From NCBI RefSeq assembly GCF_013618635.1, contig NZ_JABLSJ010000001.1:372001-436000 (forward strand): a stretch of DNA of 64,000 nucleotides. Direction: 5' to 3'. Shown in pieces: positions 17,652 through 27,438 of the stretch (its first letter is position 1; each line of letters opens with the position of its first letter). The notes beneath the pieces were generated by a model. The model ran no database searches, was not told the origin of the DNA, and worked only from the letters and a program-made list of their open reading frames with translations. The position numbers and the translations under genes are program-made. This stretch comes from Thalassobacillus sp. CUG 92003 (GTDB lineage: Bacteria > Bacillota > Bacilli > Bacillales > Halobacillaceae).

Positions 17652-20600
17652 ATGAAATACAACCAGATGCCGGAGGCACAAGGCCTATACCATCCTGAAT
17701 TAGAACATGATGCATGCGGGATCGGTCTTTACGCATCACTGAAAGGTGAAGCGACGCATGAGATTGTTCAAAAGGGATTGTACATGCTTTGTCAATTAGA
17801 CCATCGCGGCGGTCAGGGGAGCGACCCTTTTACCGGTGATGGAGCAGGGGTAATGGTCCAGATCCCTCATAAATATTTTAAAAAGACGTGTCAGGACATG
17901 AATCTGCCTGAACGCGGTCGTTACGGCGTCGGTATGCTGTTTTTTTCTGATGAACAGGCGCGCCAGACTGAAGAAGCACGCATCAACCAATATATTGAAG
18001 CAGAGGGTCAGACCGTTTTAGGTTGGAGGACTGTCCCTGTCGATGCATCCAAGTTAGGCGAATCTGGTCAAAACACCTGCCCGATTATTCGTCAAGTCTT
18101 TGTAGGAGCAAATGATGCTCTTCACGAAGAACTTGCTTTTGAACGGAAATTGTACGTGATTCGCAAGCAAGTGGAGAACTGGGCGAAATCAGAGGATAGA
18201 GAATTCTATTTTGCAAGCTTTTCCAGTCGCACCATTGTGTACAAAGGGCTGCTTTTGCCTGAACAGGTGGACGCATTCTATCTGGATACGCAAGACGAAG
18301 ACTTTATTTCTGCCTTCGCTTTAGTACATTCACGTTTTAGCACGAACACGTTTCCAAGTTGGGAACGTGCCCACCCTAACCGCTATTTGATTCATAATGG
18401 CGAAATTAATACGATGCGCGGGAACATCAATTGGATGAGAGCGCGCGAACACCAAATTGTGTCTGACGCATTTGGTGACGACTTAAATAAACTTTTGCCT
18501 ATCCTTAATGATAATGGAAGTGACTCTTCTGTGCTAGACAATGCATTTGAATTCTTTGTGCTGGCTGGGAGAAAGCCTGCTCATGCAGCGATGATGCTCA
18601 TCCCGGAACCATGGGCGCAAAACCCGCATATGTCTCAGAAGAAACGGGCGTTCTATGAATATCACACGACGTTGATGGAAGCATGGGACGGTCCGACATC
18701 GATCACCTTTACGGACGGGAAGCAGATTGGCGCGATTCTGGATCGGAATGGCCTGCGTCCAGCGCGTTACTATGTGACCAACGATGATATGATTGTTTAT
18801 TCTTCAGAGGTTGGCGTCATCGATGACATGGATGAAGAAAATATCCGTTACAAAAACCGTCTGAGTCCAGGAAAAATGCTGTTGATCGACTTAGAGGAAC
18901 ACAGGATCATTTCGGATGATGAAATCAAGACAGAGATGGCTGAAGCAGCTCCTTATCGCAAATGGCTCGATGACAATCTGCTCAAACTCGATAAAGGCAC
19001 CCAGCTTGTTGAAGAAGATTCACCTGAGGAAATCTTTTTGCGCCAACGCGCGTTCGGTTACACGTACGAAGACCTTCACCAGTATCTCTTGCCCCTGGTC
19101 AAGGAGGAAAAAGATCCCGTCGGCGCAATGGGGAACGATTCTCCACTGGCTGTACTGTCTGAACGTCCGCAGTCTCTATTCAATTATTTCAAGCAATTGT
19201 TTGCCCAGGTCACGAACCCGGCCATTGATTCCATTCGTGAGAAGATCGTCACCTCAACGATGACGCTGCTCGGCTCGGAAGGCGATATTCTCCATCCCGA
19301 TGCGAACAATTGCCGTCGGATACAAGTCGATTCGCCTGTGTTGTCGTATAGTCAAATGCACGAAATCCAAACGAACCATGTGGCTGAATTTAAAAGCCGT
19401 ACCATTGATGCCTTGTTTTATGAAGATCTTGAGAGTGAACTTCAGGAGCTCTGTGAAGAAGCAGAGCAAGCGATCCAAGAAGGGGTCAGTCTGCTGGTTA
19501 TCTCTGATCGAAAAATGGACGTCGACAAGTCGCCTGTGCCCCCATTATTAGCGGCAAGTGCTTTGCATCAGCACTTGGTGAGCAAGGGGATACGAACGCG
19601 GGCCAGCATTATCATCGAATCCGGAGAAGTGCGTGAGGTGCACCATTTTGCTTCATTGATTGGCTACGGAGCTGATGCGATTTATCCTTACCTCGCTTAT
19701 GAAAGTTTCCGTCAAATGATTAACGACGATACGCTTGAAATGGGGCTCGATGAAGCGGTCGAAAAATATATGGACAGTGTGACGACAGGAATTGTTAAGG
19801 TCATGTCTAAAATGGGCATTTCCACCATTCAAAGCTATCGCGGTGCGCAAATTTTTGAAGCGGTCGGCATCAGCACGGACGTCGTCAATCGATATTTCAC
19901 CGGCACCGTATCACAATTAAGCGGAATTGGACTGGATATCATCGCGCAAGAAGCAAAGCATCGTCACGATCATGCCTATGCGGATTACCTCAGTGAAGCT
20001 CTGCAGCCAGGCAGTGATTTTCAATGGCGCAGCACAGGGGAATTCCATGCCTTTAATCCGAAAACGATCCACACCTTACAGTGGGCTTGCCGGAGAGAGG
20101 ATTATAACCTGTTTAAAGAATATTCCGAAGCCGCAAATCAGGAACGCATCGGTTTCTTGAGAAATTTATTTGCGTTTAAAAACGATCAATCTGTGCCGCT
20201 CGAGGAAGTGGAATCTGTGGATTCGATCGTGAAACGCTTCAAGACTGGCGCCATGTCGTTCGGCTCGTTAAGTCAGGAAGCACATGAAACGCTGGCTGTG
20301 GCTATGAACCGTCTTGGTGGAAAAAGCAATAGCGGTGAAGGCGGCGAACATCCGAACCGTTATGAAGTTGAAGAGAATGGGGATCTGCGCAGAAGTGCGA
20401 TTAAACAGATCGCTTCAGGACGCTTTGGCGTCAATAGTCATTACTTGGTCAATGCTGACGAACTGCAAATCAAAGTGGCGCAGGGAGCTAAGCCAGGAGA
20501 AGGCGGCCAGCTTCCCGGGAAAAAAGTATATCCGTGGGTGGGCGATGTCCGAGGTTCCACACCAGGCGTTGGTCTGATTTCACCGCCTCCTCACCACGAC

Positions 20601-22211
20601 ATCTATTCCATCGAAGATCTGGCGCAGTTGATTCACGATTTGAAAAATGCGAATCGGGACGCCAAGATCAGTGTTAAATTGGTGGCCAAATCAGGTATTG
20701 GAACCATTGCTGCCGGTGTCGTGAAAGGGTCAGCTGATGTCATCACCATCAGTGGCTATGAAGGAGGTACAGGTGCTTCCCCGAAAACGAGTATTAAACA
20801 CACTGGCCTGCCGTGGGAACTTGGCTTAGCGGAAACGCATCAAACCTTGATGCTGAACGATCTTCGGGAACGGGTCACGCTTGAGACGGACGGTAAGCTG
20901 ATGACAGGCCGAGATGTTGTCATGGCTTCCTTGCTCGGAGCCGAAGAATACGGCTTTGGTACTGCCCCTCTCGTCGTTTTAGGCTGCATCATGATGCGTG
21001 TCTGCCACAAGGATACGTGTCCGGTAGGGGTGGCGACTCAAAATCCCGAATTGCGCGCTAAATTCATGGGCAATGCCGATCATGTGGTGAACTATATGCG
21101 GTTTGTCGCTGAAGAAGTACGCGAAATCATGGCTGAACTTGGCTTCCGTTCCATGGATGAAATGGTCGGTCGCACCGACGTACTGGAAGTGAGTGAGCGA
21201 GCCAAGCAGCATTGGAAAGCAAAATATCTCGACCTTTCCAGGTTGATTTATCAGCCGGAAGGCGGCCGTATTTGCCGTACCGAGCAAAATCATAAGATCG
21301 ATCAATCGCTTGATGTCACAACCATTTTGCCTGCTGTTGCAGAGTCCATTGAAACGCGGAAACCGATCGAATTGAGTTATCACATTCAAAACGTCAATCG
21401 CGTGGTTGGTACCGTTGTCGGCAGTGAGGTTTCTAAACGATATGGAGCCGCGGGCTTGCCTGATGATACCATCCGTTTGCGATTCGATGGGTCAGCCGGC
21501 CAAAGCTTTGGCGCATTTGTGCCACGAGGCATTTCCCTGCTGCTTACCGGTGATGCAAATGATTATGTCGGTAAAGGTCTATCAGGCGGCAAAATCGCCA
21601 TTACGACACCTAAACGAGCTACCCAGTCTGATGACGACATCATCATAGGCAACGTTGCCTTTTATGGGGCAACGGGCGGCGAAGCCTATATAAACGGCAA
21701 TGCCGGGGAACGGTTTGCTGTCCGGAATAGTGGCGCCGATATCGTAGTTGAAGGCGTGGGAGATCATGGGTGTGAATATATGACGGGCGGTAAAGTCGTC
21801 GTCCTCGGTGACGTGGGTAAAAACTTTGCTGCAGGGATGTCAGGCGGTGTTGCCTACGTTTATGCTGAAGATCATGCTGCTTTCAAATCCTTGTGCAATC
21901 ACGGTTTAATCGAATTTGAAACATTAGAAGACCTTGAAGAAATCAAAGGTGTGCATGCAATGGTGCGCAACCATTATCTTCAGACAGACAGCAAGAAGGC
22001 GGCCCGTTTACTGGATCATTGGAAAACATCCGTGCCTAACTTTGTCAAAGTAATACCGAAAGACTATAAACAGATGTTGAAATATATCGAAGACGAACGT
22101 TTAGCTGGTGCTTCTGAAGATGAAGCTGTCATGAGCGCTTTTGAACAGAAAACAGGTCAGAAGGTTCAGGACCAGCAAGCATCTAAAGAACCCGAAACGT
22201 TAATAAACTAA
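17652..22211 (+). CDS. gltA: Glutamate synthase (NADPH) large subunit
   Basis: A 1519-residue enzyme that makes glutamate from glutamine and 2-oxoglutarate. A 21-residue propeptide precedes the nucleophile C22 in HDACGIGL, the N-terminal amidotransferase domain that frees ammonia. The central and FMN-binding synthase barrel contains GEGGEHPNRY and SGYEGGTGASP; the 3Fe-4S cysteines are C1112, C1118 and C1123 (CIMMRVCHKDTCPVG). The C-terminal beta-helix is Gly-rich (GGEAYINGNAGERFAVRNSG). Length is normal for the family. It is followed 16 bases later by gltB and driven from the gltC-facing promoter. Confidence 0.97.
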   Translation: MKYNQMPEAQGLYHPELEHDACGIGLYASLKGEATHEIVQKGLYMLCQLDHRGGQGSDPFTGDGAGVMVQIPHKYFKKTCQDMNLPERGRYGVGMLFFSDEQARQTEEARINQYIEAEGQTVLGWRTVPVDASKLGESGQNTCPIIRQVFVGANDALHEELAFERKLYVIRKQVENWAKSEDREFYFASFSSRTIVYKGLLLPEQVDAFYLDTQDEDFISAFALVHSRFSTNTFPSWERAHPNRYLIHNGEINTMRGNINWMRAREHQIVSDAFGDDLNKLLPILNDNGSDSSVLDNAFEFFVLAGRKPAHAAMMLIPEPWAQNPHMSQKKRAFYEYHTTLMEAWDGPTSITFTDGKQIGAILDRNGLRPARYYVTNDDMIVYSSEVGVIDDMDEENIRYKNRLSPGKMLLIDLEEHRIISDDEIKTEMAEAAPYRKWLDDNLLKLDKGTQLVEEDSPEEIFLRQRAFGYTYEDLHQYLLPLVKEEKDPVGAMGNDSPLAVLSERPQSLFNYFKQLFAQVTNPAIDSIREKIVTSTMTLLGSEGDILHPDANNCRRIQVDSPVLSYSQMHEIQTNHVAEFKSRTIDALFYEDLESELQELCEEAEQAIQEGVSLLVISDRKMDVDKSPVPPLLAASALHQHLVSKGIRTRASIIIESGEVREVHHFASLIGYGADAIYPYLAYESFRQMINDDTLEMGLDEAVEKYMDSVTTGIVKVMSKMGISTIQSYRGAQIFEAVGISTDVVNRYFTGTVSQLSGIGLDIIAQEAKHRHDHAYADYLSEALQPGSDFQWRSTGEFHAFNPKTIHTLQWACRREDYNLFKEYSEAANQERIGFLRNLFAFKNDQSVPLEEVESVDSIVKRFKTGAMSFGSLSQEAHETLAVAMNRLGGKSNSGEGGEHPNRYEVEENGDLRRSAIKQIASGRFGVNSHYLVNADELQIKVAQGAKPGEGGQLPGKKVYPWVGDVRGSTPGVGLISPPPHHDIYSIEDLAQLIHDLKNANRDAKISVKLVAKSGIGTIAAGVVKGSADVITISGYEGGTGASPKTSIKHTGLPWELGLAETHQTLMLNDLRERVTLETDGKLMTGRDVVMASLLGAEEYGFGTAPLVVLGCIMMRVCHKDTCPVGVATQNPELRAKFMGNADHVVNYMRFVAEEVREIMAELGFRSMDEMVGRTDVLEVSERAKQHWKAKYLDLSRLIYQPEGGRICRTEQNHKIDQSLDVTTILPAVAESIETRKPIELSYHIQNVNRVVGTVVGSEVSKRYGAAGLPDDTIRLRFDGSAGQSFGAFVPRGISLLLTGDANDYVGKGLSGGKIAITTPKRATQSDDDIIIGNVAFYGATGGEAYINGNAGERFAVRNSGADIVVEGVGDHGCEYMTGGKVVVLGDVGKNFAAGMSGGVAYVYAEDHAAFKSLCNHGLIEFETLEDLEEIKGVHAMVRNHYLQTDSKKAARLLDHWKTSVPNFVKVIPKDYKQMLKYIEDERLAGASEDEAVMSAFEQKTGQKVQDQQASKEPETLIN

Positions 22212-22227
22212 GAAAGGAGAAAGGATA

Positions 22228-23709
22228 ATGGGTAAATCAACAGGATTTATGGAGTACAATCGTGAAGAAGCGCGGGAACGCGACCCTCATTCACGCCTGC
22301 AAGATTGGGGAGAGTATACCGCTCCTTTCTCCGATGAAACGCTGAGCAGGCAAGGGGCACGCTGCATGGATTGCGGCACGCCGTTTTGTCATACGGGGAT
22401 TGAAATTAATGGGACGGCTTCGGGCTGCCCGATTAACAATCTCATCCCCGAATGGAACGATCTCGTTTATAAAGGCAAGTGGAAAGAGGCCTTAGAACGT
22501 CTGATGATGACGAATAATTTCCCTGAATTCACAGGCCGGATTTGCCCGGCTCCTTGTGAAGGGGCTTGTACCCTGGCTATCAATGAACCAGCGGTTGCGA
22601 TCAAAAATATTGAACGCGCCATCATTGATAAAGGGTTTGAAAATGGGTGGATTCAGCCGCGTATCCCGAAACAACGCACCGGTAAGAAAATCGCTGTGAT
22701 CGGATCAGGGCCAGCTGGCCTATCAGCAGCCGATCAACTCAACCAAACCGGCCACAGTGTCAAGGTATATGAACGTGACGACCGCCCCGGCGGCCTGCTC
22801 GTTTATGGGATTCCGAACATGAAACTGGAAAAAGACCTCGTCGAACGCAGGATTGATTTGCTGCGTGAGGAAGGCATCGAATTTGTCACGAACACAGAAG
22901 TTGGCAAAGATGTCACTGAAGCTGAGTTACGCTCTGAACATGACGCGGTCATCCTTTGCACAGGTGCCCAAAACCACCGTGACTTGAACATTGAGGGCAG
23001 TGAAGTTGAAGGTGTCCAGTATGCCATGGACTATCTGACAGCCGCTCAAAAGCACTTGTTCGGTGAAGAGGACGAAAACTATGTGGATGTCGAGGGTAAA
23101 GATGTTATTGTGATTGGCGGCGGTGACACGGGGGCTGACTGTGTTGCAACAGCCCTTCGTCAGAAATGCCGCAGCATCGTGCAATTCGGTAAACACCCAG
23201 AACTACCACAAGCACGACCGTCTGACAACATGTGGCCAGAACCACCGAACGTCTACACGCTCGATTATGCTTATAAAGAAGCAAAAGAAGTATATGGCGA
23301 CGATCCTCGCGCTTATTCCGTGCACACGAAAAAAATGGTCGCAGATGAGCAGGGACATTTGAAAGAACTGCACACCATTCAATTGGAAAAAGTACAAAAA
23401 GAGGATGGCTCGTATGAGCATCATGAGGTTCCCGGCACTGAACAAGTATGGCCCGCTCAACACGTCTTTGTTGCGATCGGGTTTGTCGGACCTGAACAGC
23501 CAGTCCTGGAGCATTTTGATGTGAAGACGACGAAACGCTCGCGTGTGGCAGCTGTTTATGGAGATTATTCGACCAATGTGGATGGCGTATTCGCTGCCGG
23601 CGATGCCCGCAGAGGTCAAAGTTTGATCGTCTGGGCGATTAATGAAGGCCGGGGCGTTGCACGACAGGTCGATTATCACTTAATGGGAAGCACGGTTTTA
23701 CCAGCCTGA
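22228..23709 (+). CDS. gltB: Glutamate synthase (NADPH) small subunit
   Basis: A 493-residue flavoprotein passing electrons from NADPH to the large subunit. The N-terminal cysteines CMDCGTPFCHTG and CPAPCEGAC hold two 4Fe-4S clusters. The FAD-binding motif is GSGPAGLSAADQL and the NADPH-binding motif GGGDTGADC, with the FAD-closing segment GVFAAGDARRGQSL near the end. AGAAAGGAGAAAGG precedes the ATG. It forms the gltAB operon and is closed by a terminator. Confidence 0.96.
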   Translation: MGKSTGFMEYNREEARERDPHSRLQDWGEYTAPFSDETLSRQGARCMDCGTPFCHTGIEINGTASGCPINNLIPEWNDLVYKGKWKEALERLMMTNNFPEFTGRICPAPCEGACTLAINEPAVAIKNIERAIIDKGFENGWIQPRIPKQRTGKKIAVIGSGPAGLSAADQLNQTGHSVKVYERDDRPGGLLVYGIPNMKLEKDLVERRIDLLREEGIEFVTNTEVGKDVTEAELRSEHDAVILCTGAQNHRDLNIEGSEVEGVQYAMDYLTAAQKHLFGEEDENYVDVEGKDVIVIGGGDTGADCVATALRQKCRSIVQFGKHPELPQARPSDNMWPEPPNVYTLDYAYKEAKEVYGDDPRAYSVHTKKMVADEQGHLKELHTIQLEKVQKEDGSYEHHEVPGTEQVWPAQHVFVAIGFVGPEQPVLEHFDVKTTKRSRVAAVYGDYSTNVDGVFAAGDARRGQSLIVWAINEGRGVARQVDYHLMGSTVLPA

Positions 23710-23729
23710 CTTACAATCATATCTACCTT

Positions 23730-23757
23730 AAAACCCGCAGCTTGTGCTGCGGGTTTT
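23730..23757 (+). terminator. Rho-independent terminator of gltAB
   Basis: A perfect hairpin AAAACCCGCAGC-TTGT-GCTGCGGGTTTT 20 bases past the gltB stop. Confidence 0.9.
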
Positions 23758-23903
23758 AGTCTGTCGATAGGAAGACCGTCAAGAGCAACTGGCCACTCTT
23801 CGTCACAGCTTGTTTTTAGGGAACTAGAATACAATTTACTTCTAATAGGGGAATGATTCATGATAATATAATAGTGATGAATTATAAAAGGAACGTGGTA
23901 TTA

Positions 23904-24635
23904 ATGTCAGCGAAGAATAATCCATTATATAGACAGATTGCGGAAAAAATTAAGTGTGATGTGATTAATGAACATTTGAAAGAGCATCAGGCTCTACCTT
24001 CAGAGTCAAAACTGGCAAAGATGTTTGATGTCAGTCGCGTAACCGTAAGAAAGGCGATTCAAACGCTTATTCATGAAGGCGCGCTGTATTCGGTTCATGG
24101 CGGGCGGACGTATGTCAATGAAACGTCTGCCCCTCCGAAACCGAACCGGAGCATCTACAAACTGCGCGGTTACACGGAAGAAATGATCCGATTGAAAACC
24201 GACTTACTTCATAAGATTGTAACGTTCCGGGAAGAGACGCCGCCATCTCACGTAAAAGATGAGCTGAACCTTGCTAAGGATGAAAACGTCTATTTTGTTC
24301 AGTTGCTCAGATTTTTTGATGGTGATCCTGTCGTATTTGAAGAGTCCTATTTACCTGTGAACCTGTTTCCGGAGTTATCAGAAAGAGCGTTGCAATATTC
24401 CAAGTATGATTATATTGAACGGATCGGCCATTCCATTCAGCACCGCTACAGCGAAATTTTGCCGGGTGAACCAGAGAAGCGCGTGCAAAAGCAGTTAGAT
24501 ATGCAGGAAGGCTTGTCTTTATTTGAATTGAAGTCTTTGTCCTATTTAGCTGACGGACGTTGTTTTGAATACTCCCATGTTCATTTTCATCCGGAGAAGT
24601 ATACATTCACCTTCGTCCCCGTTCAAGGAATTTAA
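23904..24635 (+). CDS. GntR-family regulator, HutC/UTRA subfamily
   Basis: A 243-residue regulator. The winged helix (LPSESKLAKMFDVSRVTVRKAIQTL) is followed by a UTRA effector domain with FDGDPVVFEESYLP and the closing CFEYSHVHFHPEKYTFTF. UTRA proteins sense sugar phosphates, amino sugars or histidine intermediates. It is less like NagR/YvoA than like TreR/YidP types, so it is not an obvious partner for the NagR-like box at 40552. The start at 23904 has AAAAGGAA ahead and matches the family N-terminus. It is monocistronic, flanked by terminators. Confidence 0.85.
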   Translation: MSAKNNPLYRQIAEKIKCDVINEHLKEHQALPSESKLAKMFDVSRVTVRKAIQTLIHEGALYSVHGGRTYVNETSAPPKPNRSIYKLRGYTEEMIRLKTDLLHKIVTFREETPPSHVKDELNLAKDENVYFVQLLRFFDGDPVVFEESYLPVNLFPELSERALQYSKYDYIERIGHSIQHRYSEILPGEPEKRVQKQLDMQEGLSLFELKSLSYLADGRCFEYSHVHFHPEKYTFTFVPVQGI

Positions 24636-24642
24636 TACGGCA

Positions 24643-24692
24643 ACACAAAAAATCCGAACATTTCGCTGAAAGCGTTCGGATTTTTTGTGTTT
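24643..24692 (+). terminator. Rho-independent terminator
   Basis: AACACAAAAAATCCGAAC pairs with GTTCGGATTTTTTGTGTT across a 14-base loop, just after the GntR gene. Confidence 0.85.
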
Positions 24693-24707
24693 TAGGGAGG
24701 TTTTCCA

Positions 24708-24840
24708 TGACCGCTCCGTCAAAACACTCCGCTTTCCACGGGCACGGCCTAAGCTTCCTCGGAAAGCAAAGACCGCTTTCCGAGGAAGCTTAGGCTCGCG
24801 CTGTTCCCGTAGGAGTTTACGTGTTTTGACTACGCTCATG
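24708..24840. repeat. Long inverted repeat (Bacillaceae-type palindromic element, copy 2)
   Basis: Outer arms CATGA/TCATG, then GTCAAAACAC/GTGTTTTGAC, and an inner highly matched arm around GCCTAAGCTTCCTCGGAAAGC with its reverse complement, separated by a few bases. It lies between convergent genes and shares CTTTCC and TTCCTCGG words with the elements at 321 and 27439. Small frames inside it on both strands are by-products. Confidence 0.8.
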
Positions 24841-24919
24841 AAGATCGTTAAACTTATATACTTTTTCAATGTTCGTTTTTTGAAACCTCTACTTATGTCC
24901 CCATCTCTTTATGGATTCG

Positions 24920-25348
24920 CTATGCGTTTATACTGGTAGGATTTTCAACGCCTGCTTCAATATAGGTGCGGACAAGTTTCCATTCTCCACTCATCGGGTC
25001 TTTTTGGTACGTGTTAACAAATAAATTGGCCGTTTCGGATTTTTTTCCATCGAGAACGAGAGAAATCCAAAAGGTCGCCATCACTTCGCCAACTTTTAAT
25101 TGAATGGTAGAATGGTCGGTGTATACCCATTGCATATCTTGATCGGCAAAAAAATCGAACGCTTGACCCCAACCTTCAATGGACTCCTCGTATCCGTAAT
25201 CAATGATACTGCCGTGCCGGTTTTCACGGGCAGCCAAATCTTTTGAGATGACCGATTTCAAATACGCGATATCCCCTTGCTTTGCCCGCTCTTTGAATGT
25301 CTGAAAAAATGGTGCGAACTCGGTCTCTATTGTGTTTTCGAGTGACAT
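24920..25348 (-). CDS. NTF2/SnoaL-like small protein
   Basis: A 142-residue protein with the layout of the NTF2-like cone fold (ketosteroid-isomerase, DUF4440 or SnoaL families): an N-terminal helix with F and L spacing, AYLKSVISKDLAAREN, the strand MQWVYTDHSTIQL, and a C-terminal strand GEWKLVRTYIEAG. Activity ranges from isomerase to non-enzymatic, so none is assigned. AAGGGGGAGC precedes the ATG. It is convergent to the GntR gene, with a palindromic repeat between. Confidence 0.55.
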   Translation of the reverse strand: MSLENTIETEFAPFFQTFKERAKQGDIAYLKSVISKDLAARENRHGSIIDYGYEESIEGWGQAFDFFADQDMQWVYTDHSTIQLKVGEVMATFWISLVLDGKKSETANLFVNTYQKDPMSGEWKLVRTYIEAGVENPTSINA

Positions 25349-25473
25349 CGTGCTCCCCCTTAAGGTAAAATAGTATATTCATAATATTACCACAACTTCA
25401 CCTTGTCTGGTTGCTTTTTACAATTTTCGTCAAAAATAGAAGAACTTAAGTTCAATTTTAAAGGAGTTTGATT

Positions 25474-26244
25474 ATGGAACCGAAACAGCAGCGGCTCATG
25501 TTTCGCCAACAAAAACAATCCGAAACAACGTCAGGATTATGTGACAATTACCAACAAGCAAATATGGTCGTTCTGCCGAAAGATTATGCTTTTGCGTTTC
25601 TTTTGTTCTGTATGCGAAACCCAAAATCTTGCCCGTTGATGGACGTGCTTGAACCTGGGGAGGTGACACCTGCTATTGCCGATGCTGATGTAAGATCGGA
25701 TTTACCGAAATATCGCATTTATCGTGATGGAGAATGGACAGAGGACGTCCTTGATATTCATGCTTATTGGCGGGACGATTTTGTAACCTTTTTAATCGGG
25801 TGCAGCTTCACATTTGAAAAAGCGCTATCGGATGCAGGCATCTCATTGCTTCATCAGGAATTAAACCGGGTCGTGCCGATGTACAAAACGACTATCAGCT
25901 TGGCCCAGGCCGGGATGTTTGAAGGCAACATGGTCGTCAGCATGCGTGCGATCAAACATGAACAAGTCGATAAAGCAGTCCGTATATCGGGTGAATTTAC
26001 GCATGCGCATGGTCGGCCTGTACACATCGGTGATCCTGAAGCGATCGGCATATCCTCCCTGATGGAGCCGGATTATGGCGAGCCAGCCGTAGGGGAAACG
26101 CAGGAACGTACCCCTGTCTTCTGGGCTTGTGGTGTGACCCCGCAAAACGCAGCGGCCCAGGCGAAGGCGCCCATCATGATTACCCACGCCCCCGGTCACA
26201 TGTTGATCACAGATGAACGCGATCCATACTATGCGAACAGTTGA
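25474..26244 (+). CDS. YcsI/DUF1445 family putative hydro-lyase (D-glutamate cyclase-like)
   Basis: A 256-residue member of the DUF1445 family. Characteristic blocks are CDNYQQANMVVLPKDYAFAF, PVFWACGVTPQNAA and ITHAPGHMLITD. The family is annotated as hydro-lyase, and the mammalian relative is a D-glutamate cyclase; the real substrate of the bacterial YcsI group is uncertain. A correctly spaced AAGGAG supports the ATG at 25474 rather than the TTG six bases earlier. It is followed by an RpiR regulator, so the pair may handle a sugar-acid or amino-acid derivative. Confidence 0.8.
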   Translation: MEPKQQRLMFRQQKQSETTSGLCDNYQQANMVVLPKDYAFAFLLFCMRNPKSCPLMDVLEPGEVTPAIADADVRSDLPKYRIYRDGEWTEDVLDIHAYWRDDFVTFLIGCSFTFEKALSDAGISLLHQELNRVVPMYKTTISLAQAGMFEGNMVVSMRAIKHEQVDKAVRISGEFTHAHGRPVHIGDPEAIGISSLMEPDYGEPAVGETQERTPVFWACGVTPQNAAAQAKAPIMITHAPGHMLITDERDPYYANS

Positions 26245-26264
26245 TGTAAACGGTTGTTTGCATC
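26243..26264. promoter_or_regulatory. Inverted repeat between the hydro-lyase and RpiR genes (candidate operator)
   Basis: GATGTAAAC-GGTT-GTTTGCATC, eight of nine bases paired. It overlaps TTGCAT at 26258, which with an 18-base spacer and TATACT at 26282 makes a plausible promoter for the rpiR-type gene. Autoregulation by that regulator is inferred. Confidence 0.5.
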
Positions 26265-26318
26265 ACACATCGCCAACCCTATATACTAAGCGAAATGCCT
26301 AAGAAGGAGAGAAGCCTT

Positions 26319-27173
26319 GTGTCTTATTTGTCTGGCGGTTTTGCAATGTTGACTGGCATTATGCAGGATCTCCCTAAGTCGGAACAAAAAATTGCCACCT
26401 ATATCATGAATGCCCCGGAAAAAGTGATCACCATGACAGCTAAACAACTCGGCGAAGTCAGCGAGACAAGTTCTGCTGCCGTCATCCGGCTATGTAAGTC
26501 GTTGAATTTATCCGGTTTTCAGGAGTTGAAAATGAGGATCGCCGGAGATTTGCATAAACCTGATCACAAAGAATACAGGGAAATCGAAGAAAACGAGCCC
26601 CTCGATTCGATTATTAACAAAATGACGCAAAACAGCATTCAAATCATCCGGGAAACAGAACAAGTGCTGCGGCAAGAAGACGTTGACAAAGCCATTCAAG
26701 CCTTACAAAAGGCAAAAGCGATTCACTTTTTCGGCATGGGGGCCTCAGGTTTAGTGGCCGCAGATGCCCAGCAGAAATTTTTACGTGCGGGGCGAACGGC
26801 CTACTATTTAACCGACCCCCATCTTTCTTTCACGACTTTATCAAACGCAACCGAACAGGACGTGGCGTTCGCCATGTCGTACTCAGGTGAAACAAACGAA
26901 ACCATTAAATTCGTCGAACTGGCGAAAGAACGAGGCGTAATGACAATCAGTTTGACAAAATATGGAGCGAACACGATTTCCAACCAGGCTGACATCTCGC
27001 TAACCACCTCGCCTACGCAAGAAGCGATCACGCGAAGTGCCGCGACCTCGTCACGGTTGGCGCAACTCCATGTCATGGATATCCTTTTTATGGCCTTTGT
27101 CTCCACACAATACGAACAGGTCATTCGCTCGTTGGACCGGACGAAGGAAATCATCGACCAAATCAACCAATAA
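26319..27173 (+). CDS. RpiR/MurR-family regulator with SIS domain
   Basis: A 284-residue regulator: N-terminal HTH_6 helix bundle (LPKSEQKIATYIM, then SETSSAAVIRLCKSLNLSGFQELK) and a C-terminal sugar-phosphate-binding SIS domain (IHFFGMGASGLVAADA, VAFAMSYSGETNETIK). GTG at 26319 is the likely start since AAGGAG lies nine bases upstream; the ATG at 26295 would put that site inside the gene. It shares the architecture of the MurR-like gene at 47310 and is its paralog. The ligand is presumably a phosphosugar. Confidence 0.85.
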   Translation: MSYLSGGFAMLTGIMQDLPKSEQKIATYIMNAPEKVITMTAKQLGEVSETSSAAVIRLCKSLNLSGFQELKMRIAGDLHKPDHKEYREIEENEPLDSIINKMTQNSIQIIRETEQVLRQEDVDKAIQALQKAKAIHFFGMGASGLVAADAQQKFLRAGRTAYYLTDPHLSFTTLSNATEQDVAFAMSYSGETNETIKFVELAKERGVMTISLTKYGANTISNQADISLTTSPTQEAITRSAATSSRLAQLHVMDILFMAFVSTQYEQVIRSLDRTKEIIDQINQ

Positions 27174-27438
27174 TCACAGGATCCTGCTTATTGATTTTTG
27201 GAGCATATGATTTTTTCTGAACGACAAAATCAAATGGAAATAGTGACGATTGAAAAACGTGTGCCGGAGAACCAATTAACGAAAAATAGACCAATATATA
27301 GAGTTCTCCTTTATCCCCGAAAAAGTACATCCCTAATAATCTGAAGATAATGGGCGCCCGCAAAACATGAAAAGATTGTCCTCCATCTAGCAAGTGTGAG
27401 CAAGGTGAAGGAGAGTCTTTTTCTGGCTTAAAGAAATT

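Noticed and set aside
24685-24939. Frames on both strands over the second palindromic element
   Set aside because: Generated by the inverted repeat; no translation signals.
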